The notes under the pieces: model-generated
Told to the model about the DNA's origin: nothing
Databases searched by the model: none
The model's input: only the letters and a program-made list of their open reading frames with translations
Program-made: the position numbers and the translations under genes
Part shown: positions 25,442-32,982 of the stretch, piece by piece
How positions within the stretch are numbered: the stretch's first letter is position 1
How the letters are laid out: every line of letters starts with the position of its first letter
Source of the DNA: Desulfobacterium sp.
GTDB taxonomy: Bacteria > Desulfobacterota > Desulfobacteria > Desulfobacterales > Desulfobacteraceae
Length of the DNA stretch: 49,258 nt
NCBI GenBank assembly: GCA_016342325.1
Contig: JAEINR010000045.1
Span: forward strand, 1 to 49,258
Direction: 5' to 3'

Positions 25442-27100
25442 CTACTCCGTCATTAATTTTTCTTTGATGTCCTGCCTCAACGCTTTCTTGAGCACCTTGC
25501 CCACAGGATTTCTCGGAATCACCGGGGTGATCTCCAGCCGTTCCGGGTGCTTGTAACGGGCTACTCCTTTTTTATTTAAAAAGTCCACCAGCCCGTCAAG
25601 GGACAGGGTCTGTCCCGGAACCGGCACCACATAGACGCACATGCGCTCCCCAAGGGTCTCGTCCGCCATGCCCACCACGGCGGCATCCTGGACATTTTCA
25701 TGGCCCAGGATATAGTTTTCGATCTCCTGGGAGCTGATGTTGAAACCGCCCCGGATGATGATATCCTTGGCCCGCTCAAAAAAAGAGATCATGTTGTTCT
25801 CTTCGATCCGGAACAGGTCCCCGGTCCTGAAGAACCCGTCATCGGTAAAGCTTCGTTCCGTGGCTTCGGGATTCTTGAAATAACCTGCCAGCAGTCCGGG
25901 TCCCTTGTAGACAAGCTCCCCCACCTCCCCGATGTCAGTCAATTCCCGGTCGTCGGGGCCCAGGATCTTCACCTGGACATGGCGGCTTGCCGAGGATTTC
26001 CACACCACCCCGGGCTTGCCGTAATGGGGAAACGAGGTGGCCCGGGTGGCCATGTCCGGGACATCCTCCGTGCCTGCGATAAACCCCGTGCCCTCGTTCT
26101 GGCCCCAGATGTTTCCAATATCGATGTCCCAGCGGTTCTTGAACTCCTCCATGGTCCACAGGGAGGGCGGGGCCGATCCCATGGTGATGGATCGAAAAGA
26201 GGTGAGATCAAAGGAGTCCACGCTGGGATGCTTTGCAATCATGTTGGCCAGGGCCGGTACCATGAGGGTGTAGTTGGGCTTCTCCGTCATGATCTGGGTC
26301 ATGAACCCAACGGGATCAAAGGGGTGGTGGAGCACCAGGGTGCCGCCCAGGACCATCCAGGGAATCAGCACCGTGCCCACGGCCCCCATGTTCACCAGGG
26401 GCCCTGCCGTCATCATCACATCCCCCGGCTGAAAGCCTGCGGCATCCTGGACCCGTGCCATTCCGGCCCAGTTGTTGTGGCTCAGGGGACACCCCTTTGA
26501 CCGGGCTTCGGTGCCCGAGGTCCAGCAGATGGTGAAGATGTCGTTGGCATCCACCGGAATTTCGTCCAGGAGGCCGGTGACAGGCCCATCAACCATGGCC
26601 CGGATCTCCTCCAGGGTGACGACCTTGTCCATTCCCGGATTGTTGGACCGGATCGATTCGCCCATGGCCCTGTGGTTGAAGTTGTTGAACTCCTCCACCG
26701 TGATAAATAGCTTTGCCTCCGTGGTCTGGGCGATATATCCCATCTCCGCCTCCCGCCACAGCACCGGGGCCGGTGAGATGATGGCGCCGCTCCTTGCCAC
26801 GGCAAGATAGAGCATGGCAAGCTCCCAGGTGTTGGGCAACTGGACCATGATGATGTCGTCCTTTTTCACCCCAAGGTTGACCAGGCCCTCAGCCACGGCA
26901 TCCACGGCCCTGGCAAACTCCCTGTAGGTGAGGCGTTCGGGCGCAACACCGTTGAGCTCCATTCGGTTGGGCGGATCCACCACACAGATCCTGTCGGGAT
27001 CCTTTTCAGCGCTCTTTAAAAAATGGTCATGGAGATTGTCATGGGAGTAAACCCCGATATCGGTGTACTGCTTTATCGTATCCATTGATGCTAAAATCAT
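25442..27100 (-). CDS. AMP-forming acyl-CoA synthetase with divergent P-loop (second of three)
   Basis: From the ATG at 27100 (GGAAGG upstream) the product is 552 residues; upstream in-frame codons overlap the neighbouring gene and are rejected. Motifs present are the adenylate region IWGQNEGTGF, the hinge ERAKDIIIRGGFNISS and the C-terminal NPVGKVLKKALRQD. The phosphate loop reads CWTSGTEARSKGCPLSH in place of TSGTTGxPKG, with the TSGT and the Lys-Gly kept but the centre changed. This version resembles ligases for cyclic or unusual acids, as far as I recall, but substrate cannot be read. It lies 67 bp after the third ligase and 6 bp before two dehydrogenases. Confidence 0.88.
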   Translation of the reverse strand: MILASMDTIKQYTDIGVYSHDNLHDHFLKSAEKDPDRICVVDPPNRMELNGVAPERLTYREFARAVDAVAEGLVNLGVKKDDIIMVQLPNTWELAMLYLAVARSGAIISPAPVLWREAEMGYIAQTTEAKLFITVEEFNNFNHRAMGESIRSNNPGMDKVVTLEEIRAMVDGPVTGLLDEIPVDANDIFTICWTSGTEARSKGCPLSHNNWAGMARVQDAAGFQPGDVMMTAGPLVNMGAVGTVLIPWMVLGGTLVLHHPFDPVGFMTQIMTEKPNYTLMVPALANMIAKHPSVDSFDLTSFRSITMGSAPPSLWTMEEFKNRWDIDIGNIWGQNEGTGFIAGTEDVPDMATRATSFPHYGKPGVVWKSSASRHVQVKILGPDDRELTDIGEVGELVYKGPGLLAGYFKNPEATERSFTDDGFFRTGDLFRIEENNMISFFERAKDIIIRGGFNISSQEIENYILGHENVQDAAVVGMADETLGERMCVYVVPVPGQTLSLDGLVDFLNKKGVARYKHPERLEITPVIPRNPVGKVLKKALRQDIKEKLMTE

Positions 27101-27167
27101 GGTTGCCTTCCTTTGATTAAGATGAATCAACTCAGCGTTCAAACGCCTGCCTGACCCCCTGGGCTGT

Positions 27168-28829
27168 TCACATGTAAAAGTCCTGATAAGTTGCCCGGAT
27201 ATCCTTTTTTGAGAATTTCCCCACACTGGTCTTGGGAATTTCCTGTACAAATACGATCTCATCCGGGAACTGCCAACGGGCGAACTTTTCGGTCAGCAAC
27301 GCATATATCTCCTCTTTCAATCGCTCCTTTTCCCCGGCCTCTTTTCCCTGGACCACCAGGGCAAGGGGCCGCTCCTCCCACTTTGGATGGGCAATCCCAA
27401 CCACCGAGGCCTCCAGCACACCGGGATGGCCCATGATGGTATTTTCAAGGTCAATGGAGGAGATCCATTCCCCGCCGCTCTTGATCATGTCCTTAAACCG
27501 GTCCGCGATCTTGAAGAACCCGTTTTCATCAATGGTTCCCCCGTCCCCGCTTTTCCAGTATCCGTCCACAAAGGACGCTTTTGTCCGCTCGTCGTTGTGG
27601 TAGGAGCTGGTGATCCATGGTCCCCGCACCAGGACCTCTCCCACGGTGGTGCCGTCGTGGGGCACCTCCTTTCCCTCAAAATCCACGATCCTGAAGTCAA
27701 GGCCTGCCACGGGCAGCCCCTGCTTCTTTTTCAGCTCCCACTTTTCATCCTGGGAAAGTTTGTCAAGGGCGGGCTTTCGAAGGTTTGCCGTGACAAAGGG
27801 GGCGGTCTCGGTGGCGCCGTAGGCATGGATGATCTCAGCCCCACCCAGTTCCCAGAACCCCTTCATCAATGAGAGTGAGGGCTCGGTCGCCCCGGAAGCC
27901 ATGCGAAGGCCGGTGAAATCCGGACGGACATCCAGGGTCTTGATGTACTCGAGCATGGGCAAAAAGATGGCCGGCGCCCCGTTGTTGACCGTGACCTTTT
28001 CCGACACCATGAGATCCACCAGCACATGGGTGGTCTCGGCCGTGTACAGTCCCGGGAACACAAGCTTTGCCCCGGCCATGGCAGCGGCAAAGAAAAAGCC
28101 CCATCCATGGCAATGGAACATGGGAACGGTCTGCATCACCACGTCCCTTGCATCGATCTTGAGGTTGACGGCAGCGGTCAGGGTGTGAAGATAAATGGCC
28201 CGATGGGAGTAAAACACCCCCTTGGGCAGTCCCGTGGTGCCGGAGGTATAGCAGGCGCTGAAGGCGGAAGTCTCGTCGATCATCTCCCATTGACAGTCAT
28301 CGGATTCCGCCTCAAGGATCTCCTCAAAGCTCACCCGGGGAGAAAGGGTCGTGGTGACCTGATCCAGGGGCCTGTCCGTGATGATGGCGTATCCTTTCAT
28401 CTGTTCCAGCGTATGGGCAAAGGGCTCCACCATGGAGAGCAGAAGCGCGTTGATAAAAAGAAAGCTCACCCCAGCGTGGTTGATCACATAGGCCCTGTCG
28501 TGGTCGGAGATCCTGGGGTTGATCTGGACCAGCACAGCGCCCAGGCCTGAGATGGCAAAATAGAGTTCGAAAAACCGGTGGGTGTTGATCTCCATCACCC
28601 CCACCCGGTCCCCGGGTTTAATCCCCAGGCGTTTCAGGGCATTGGCAAGTTTCTTAACCCTGGTGTAGGCATCTTTATACGTGTAGCGAAACATGGAGCC
28701 GTCCAGGTTCCTGTCGACGATCTCAACTTCGGGATAGGTAGCATCAGCATACTTGAGCAGGGTAATGGTGTTCAACTGGAAATCGTCTCCGGATGTCGAG
28801 GGGAAACCTTTGATCAATTGTTCTGCCAT
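27168..28829 (-). CDS. AMP-forming acyl-CoA synthetase (third of three)
   Basis: The ATG at 28829 is preceded by AAGGAGG, giving 553 residues; a longer frame has no ribosome site. The ANL motifs are CYTSGTTGLPKGVFYSH, HAYGATETAPF, DRFKDMIKSGGEWISS and TSVGKFSKKDIR with the catalytic Lys. It is closest in style to the long- or medium-chain fatty-acyl-CoA ligase group with IKSGGEWISS, distinct from the other two ligases in this locus. Three non-identical ligases in one run suggest that several chain types or pathway intermediates are activated. A hairpin separates it from the thiolase gene upstream. Confidence 0.9.
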   Translation of the reverse strand: MAEQLIKGFPSTSGDDFQLNTITLLKYADATYPEVEIVDRNLDGSMFRYTYKDAYTRVKKLANALKRLGIKPGDRVGVMEINTHRFFELYFAISGLGAVLVQINPRISDHDRAYVINHAGVSFLFINALLLSMVEPFAHTLEQMKGYAIITDRPLDQVTTTLSPRVSFEEILEAESDDCQWEMIDETSAFSACYTSGTTGLPKGVFYSHRAIYLHTLTAAVNLKIDARDVVMQTVPMFHCHGWGFFFAAAMAGAKLVFPGLYTAETTHVLVDLMVSEKVTVNNGAPAIFLPMLEYIKTLDVRPDFTGLRMASGATEPSLSLMKGFWELGGAEIIHAYGATETAPFVTANLRKPALDKLSQDEKWELKKKQGLPVAGLDFRIVDFEGKEVPHDGTTVGEVLVRGPWITSSYHNDERTKASFVDGYWKSGDGGTIDENGFFKIADRFKDMIKSGGEWISSIDLENTIMGHPGVLEASVVGIAHPKWEERPLALVVQGKEAGEKERLKEEIYALLTEKFARWQFPDEIVFVQEIPKTSVGKFSKKDIRATYQDFYM

Positions 28830-28897
28830 ATCTCCTCCTTGCCTGGTGCAAACACCCAAGCCGGGTTTTTGTTTTTTCGAATGCGAAGCGTTAGATA

Positions 28898-28923
28898 AAG
28901 GACCGGGAGACTTCCCGGTCCTT
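28898..28923. terminator. Intergenic hairpin between thiolase and ligase genes
   Basis: AAGGACCGGGA and TCCCGGTCCTT pair perfectly over 11 bp around a 4-base loop. On the minus strand there is no T-tract after the stem (TATCTAACG follows). It may therefore be a weak terminator, an mRNA-stability or processing element, rather than a full stop inside the run. Confidence 0.5.
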
Positions 28924-28940
28924 GTCAATATATGATTCCG

Positions 28941-30152
28941 TTAACCGTCGTACTTTCCGACAATGGAAATACTGCACACGTTCATGCTGGGGAACCCGCC
29001 CAGGTTATGGGTCAACCCGTACTTGGGACTGTCCAACTGGCGCTCTTCCGCCCGCCCGTTGAGCTGGAGGTACATCTCGTAGAGCATCCTCAACCCCGAG
29101 GCACCAATGGGATGGCCAAAACACTTGAGGCCCCCGTCGATCTGGCAGGGCACCTCACCGTCTGCATCGTAGACACCGGCAAGAACGTCCTTGACCGCCT
29201 GTCCCCGCTCGGAGATATGGAGATCCTCCATGGTGACAAGCTCGGTGATGGAGAAGCAGTCGTGGACCTCCATCATGCTGATCTCTTTTCTGGGATCGGT
29301 GATGCCGGCCTCTTCATAGGCCTTGGTACTGCACTTGGTGGTAGTCATGAAGTGATCGCCGTCCCAGTCGTTGTACCCCATCTCCTCGCCGGAGCTCAAG
29401 GCCAGCTGGAGGGCCTTGACCGTGACGAAATCCGTTTTTCCAAGTTTCTTTGCGATCTCAGGGGTGGTCACGATGGCGCAGGCAGATCCGTCGCTCACGC
29501 CGCAGCAGTCAAACAGTCCCAGGGGACTGGCAATGATGGGGGATCCCATCACCTGCTCCATGGTCACCTCTTTTCTCAGGTGGGCCTTGGGATTTTTCAC
29601 GCCATTGGCATGGCTCTTGGTGGAGATGTGGGCCATGGCCCGCTTGATATCCTTGTCCGCGATATTGTACTTTGCCCCGTAGGCACTGGCCAGCTGGGCA
29701 AAGGATCCCGGGGCCGTCATGTTGGGGAACCACTGCCAGTTGAGGCTGCCCGCGTTTGAACCGGTGAAGCTTGGCAGCCCGCCGAACCCCGTGTCCTTGA
29801 GCTTTTCAACCCCAAGGGCGAGGCAGATGTCGTAGGCACCGGAAGCCACGGCATAGCAGGCCCCCCTGAAGGCTTCGCTGCCGGTGGCGCAGTAGTTTTC
29901 CACCCGGGTGACCGGGATAAAGGGCAAGCGGAGGGTCGTGGCCAGGGGCACGCCGCTCTTGCCCACACTGCCCTCGTCAAAGCAGGTACCGAACCAGGCG
30001 GCCCCGATATCCTTTTTTTCAATGCCCGCATCCTTGAGACACTCCTGAAAGGCTTCCACCATCAGCTCTTCGGCCCCCACATCCCAGCGCTCTCCGAATT
30101 TGGTGCACCCCATACCGATGATTGCAACTTTATCCTTGATTCCTGTAGCCAT
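28941..30152 (-). CDS. Thiolase-family protein, SCP-x/lipid-transfer type
   Basis: The 403-residue protein starts VAIIGMGCTKFGERWD, as in the SCP-x-like thiolases found beside DUF35 proteins. The nucleophile Cys is C88 (ENYCATGSEAF), the base His is H347 (CFGHPIGASG) and the second Cys is C393 (NVCSISIVG), so cleavage activity looks intact. It should split a 3-oxoacyl-CoA with CoA in the last step of beta-oxidation. AGGAGG lies before the ATG, 15 bp after the stop of the 915-residue fusion that carries the DUF35 and HMGS-like domains. In archaea, thiolase, DUF35 and HMG-CoA synthase form one complex, so a physical complex here is plausible. Confidence 0.92.
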   Translation of the reverse strand: MATGIKDKVAIIGMGCTKFGERWDVGAEELMVEAFQECLKDAGIEKKDIGAAWFGTCFDEGSVGKSGVPLATTLRLPFIPVTRVENYCATGSEAFRGACYAVASGAYDICLALGVEKLKDTGFGGLPSFTGSNAGSLNWQWFPNMTAPGSFAQLASAYGAKYNIADKDIKRAMAHISTKSHANGVKNPKAHLRKEVTMEQVMGSPIIASPLGLFDCCGVSDGSACAIVTTPEIAKKLGKTDFVTVKALQLALSSGEEMGYNDWDGDHFMTTTKCSTKAYEEAGITDPRKEISMMEVHDCFSITELVTMEDLHISERGQAVKDVLAGVYDADGEVPCQIDGGLKCFGHPIGASGLRMLYEMYLQLNGRAEERQLDSPKYGLTHNLGGFPSMNVCSISIVGKYDG

Positions 30153-30166
30153 TGCTGTTCCTCCTG

Positions 30167-32914
30167 TTAACTTAATGTAAACAGCTTTTCAATAAGCTGG
30201 GATTTCATGATATCGCCTTCAATGGCAAGCTTTCCGGATGTGTAGGCCTGCATGGGCGGAAGGCTTCCTGTCATCATGGCAATGAAATTTTCGGCGTCGA
30301 TCTTGAGGGTGCAGGCAGGGTTGTCGTGCTTGCCCGGGGCAATTGAGCAGGTCTTATCTTTGATGGCGCAGATCCAGTCACCGCCCTGGTCCCCTGAAAC
30401 AATGTACTGGAACACCACGTCCACCCCTTCTGCTGCATCGGCATTAAAGGCCGTGGTCATTTTTTCGAAGATTTTTGCCACTCCGGCCACCCCGGCCCCC
30501 CCGGCCGTTCCTTCAGCCTGGGTTTTCTCCCCGGTTCCCTTGGGTGCAGGCGGGGTCATCAAGGCCCCCAGGGCGGCATTGAGGTCATAGCTCTCGGTGG
30601 CCCCCTCCATGGAGTTGATGGCGTCCCAGTTATCCTTGACCGACTCGATTGTCGGCGGGTTATCAAGCTCACCCAACTGAACCGCAGGCCCTGTCAATAC
30701 GGCGGCTTTGTTGTAGTAGCCCATGCCGGCATTGAAAATGGCGCCGGTCTCCTTGCACTGGTCACTTGCAAGATAGCAAACAAGGGGGGCCACGAATTCG
30801 GGTTTGAGTTTTGCCAGCATGTCAGGGGGCAGGATATCCTCGGTGAGCCGGGAGGCGGCAATGGGGGCAATTGTATTGACTTTTATATCGTATTTCGCCC
30901 CTTCCAGCTTCAGGGTGTTCATCAATCCCACAAGGCCCATCTTGGCGGCCCCATAGTTGGTCTGGCCGAAGTTTCCGTAGAGGCCTGCGGCCGAGGTGGT
31001 CATGATGATCCTGCCGTATCCGTTCTCCTTCATCACCTTAAAGGCGGGCTGGGTTACGTTATAGGCACCGGTGAGATGAACGTCCAACACGGTCTGCCAG
31101 GCCTCGGGCTCCATCTTGAGAAAGCTCTTGTCCCTCAGGATCCCAGCGTTGTTGATGACGATGTCCACCCGGCCGAATGCGTCCAAGGCGGTCTTAATGA
31201 TGGCTTGTCCGCCCTCGGCCGTGGCAACGGAATCGAAGTTGGCAACCGCCTTGCCCCCCAGGGCCTCAATCTCCTTGACCACGGAATCCGCCGGAGAAGA
31301 TGAGCCTTTGCCGCTGCCGTCCCGGGCCCCGCCAAGGTCGTTGACCACCACGCTTGCGCCCCGCTTTGCAAGCTCCAGGGCATAGACCCGGCCAAGGCCG
31401 GCACCGGCGCCCGTTACAACGGCGACCCTGCCGTCATAGTCGATATCCTTCTTTTTACTTGCAGCACCCGGAACCGGCACCGCCTTCCAGAAATAATTCA
31501 CCATGCCCCGGGCCTTGTCCACGCCCTTGCGCTTGAACTCCATGGTAAGGGGAAGTCCGACCTTGAGCTCATCCTGGGTGCAGTCGGTGAAGTCGGCCAT
31601 AAACCTACCCCCGCCCTCAAACTGGATCATGCCGTACATGGCCGGGGGATCCACAGACACAGCCAGCATGTCAGCGGTAAAGGTCTTGATCCTGGCCTGG
31701 ATGTCGGCAAACTCGTACTCCTCCTGGGCGTAGACCTCACCGCACGCGGGATTAACACAAATATCCATCTTGGGAAACTGGGCCGTGCCGCACTTGGTGC
31801 ACTTTCCGCCCACAAGGCCCAGGATCATCTTGTTCTTTCGATAGAGAACCGTCATGGCGGTCTGGGAAGGCGACTCCGCCCGGATGCCCATCTCGGTATC
31901 CACGATCTCCCTGAACTTGAGCCACTTGGGATAGTTGTCCACCACTTTTCTGTTCCCGATGGTGCCTGAGAACCCGTCCCGTTCAGCCAATTGGGTGATG
32001 TTGTCCGTCACCTCAAAATAGAGGGCATTACAGCCCTGTCCGTAGCCGGCCACAAGGATTTTATCGCCGGGTTTCGCCGTTTCAAGGGCTTTTGTCAGCA
32101 TGACAAAGGGATGGGCCGTGCCGGTCTCTCCGCACACCTCGTGGAGGTTGTCCACAAGCTTTTCCGGGTTTGCCCCCAGGATTTTTGCGATCTTCTTGTG
32201 ATCCCCCTTGAAAAAGCACGGGTAGATCAGGGTGTCCACGTCGTCCATGGTGATGGAAAGCTTTTCAAACAGCCCGTTGATGGCAAGGGGGATGATCTTT
32301 CCATAGCCTTCGTCCCTGACCCAGCGCTCCTCCCACATGTAGTCGAACTGGCTGCCGCTTCCCCGGTAATGGTCCACAAAATCGTCGGACACAGTGTAAG
32401 ACCCCTTGTACTCGGCAATGACATTGTCGCTGCCAACGCTCACGGCCGCAGCCCCGTCCCCGAACCACATTTCGTAAAAGTAACCGGCCTTTGTTTCCCG
32501 CTTGTCTGCGGTGGCCACCATGATCTCTTTTCTATCACCGCCTTTTACCGTCTCAAGGGCGGTGATGAGCGCGGTGGTGGAGACCTTCTGGGAGGCAGTG
32601 AAATCCGCAGTGACGATCTCTTTTCCCAGGTTCATGGCGCTGGCCACGACACCTGCGTTCTGGCGGTCGGTAAAGGGCAAGGTGGTGGAGGCAAGGTAGA
32701 GGGCGTCTATTTTCGATTTGTCCATTCCCCTGGCGCAGTCCCTTACCGCGGCAACAGCCATGGTGATGGAATCCTCGTCCCAGTTGCACATGGACCGCTC
32801 CCCCTGGGAAACGGCCATGATTGCCGGTGCAAACCATCCCATGCCCTGAACGATGGCGGAACGGCTCAGCCTCAACCTTGGAATATATGCGCCATATGAT
32901 GTGATACCTATCAT
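30167..32914 (-). CDS. Four-domain fusion: HMGS-like, DUF35 Zn-ribbon/OB, SDR, SCP2
   Basis: The 915-residue protein has AGGAGA before its ATG. Residues 1-345 follow the archaeal HMG-CoA-synthase fold (MIGITSYGAYIPRLRL, KPGDKILVAGYGQG). Residues about 350-470 are a DUF35 module with a zinc ribbon (C372, C375, C386, C391) and OB fold. Residues about 490-745 are a short-chain dehydrogenase: TGAGAGLG, Asp at the end of strand 2 (VVVNDLGG, NAD preference), S641, Y654 and K658. After a Gly/Pro linker, residues about 808-915 are an SCP2 lipid-binding domain. The SDR should oxidise 3-hydroxyacyl-CoA. The HMGS-like part lacks the usual Glu, Cys and His by eye, so its role is unknown; it may bind the thiolase through DUF35 or perform another C-C reaction. 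It lies 15 bp before the thiolase gene and 68 bp after the hydratase/SDR gene. Confidence 0.9.
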   Translation of the reverse strand: MIGITSYGAYIPRLRLSRSAIVQGMGWFAPAIMAVSQGERSMCNWDEDSITMAVAAVRDCARGMDKSKIDALYLASTTLPFTDRQNAGVVASAMNLGKEIVTADFTASQKVSTTALITALETVKGGDRKEIMVATADKRETKAGYFYEMWFGDGAAAVSVGSDNVIAEYKGSYTVSDDFVDHYRGSGSQFDYMWEERWVRDEGYGKIIPLAINGLFEKLSITMDDVDTLIYPCFFKGDHKKIAKILGANPEKLVDNLHEVCGETGTAHPFVMLTKALETAKPGDKILVAGYGQGCNALYFEVTDNITQLAERDGFSGTIGNRKVVDNYPKWLKFREIVDTEMGIRAESPSQTAMTVLYRKNKMILGLVGGKCTKCGTAQFPKMDICVNPACGEVYAQEEYEFADIQARIKTFTADMLAVSVDPPAMYGMIQFEGGGRFMADFTDCTQDELKVGLPLTMEFKRKGVDKARGMVNYFWKAVPVPGAASKKKDIDYDGRVAVVTGAGAGLGRVYALELAKRGASVVVNDLGGARDGSGKGSSSPADSVVKEIEALGGKAVANFDSVATAEGGQAIIKTALDAFGRVDIVINNAGILRDKSFLKMEPEAWQTVLDVHLTGAYNVTQPAFKVMKENGYGRIIMTTSAAGLYGNFGQTNYGAAKMGLVGLMNTLKLEGAKYDIKVNTIAPIAASRLTEDILPPDMLAKLKPEFVAPLVCYLASDQCKETGAIFNAGMGYYNKAAVLTGPAVQLGELDNPPTIESVKDNWDAINSMEGATESYDLNAALGALMTPPAPKGTGEKTQAEGTAGGAGVAGVAKIFEKMTTAFNADAAEGVDVVFQYIVSGDQGGDWICAIKDKTCSIAPGKHDNPACTLKIDAENFIAMMTGSLPPMQAYTSGKLAIEGDIMKSQLIEKLFTLS

Positions 32915-32982
32915 TAGATTCTCCTATTCGTTGGTGTTAATGAATGACCCAACCTAGCTTTTTGGGTTCTGGCTTGTCCGGG

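Noticed and set aside
27141-27160. GCCTGCCTGACCCC as a further REP copy
   Set aside because: Only about 10 bases match and no arm or AATAAGC part is present; probably chance.
27101-27262. Longer start for the second acyl-CoA ligase
   Set aside because: It would overlap the third ligase gene, and the ATG at 27100 has a good ribosome-binding site.
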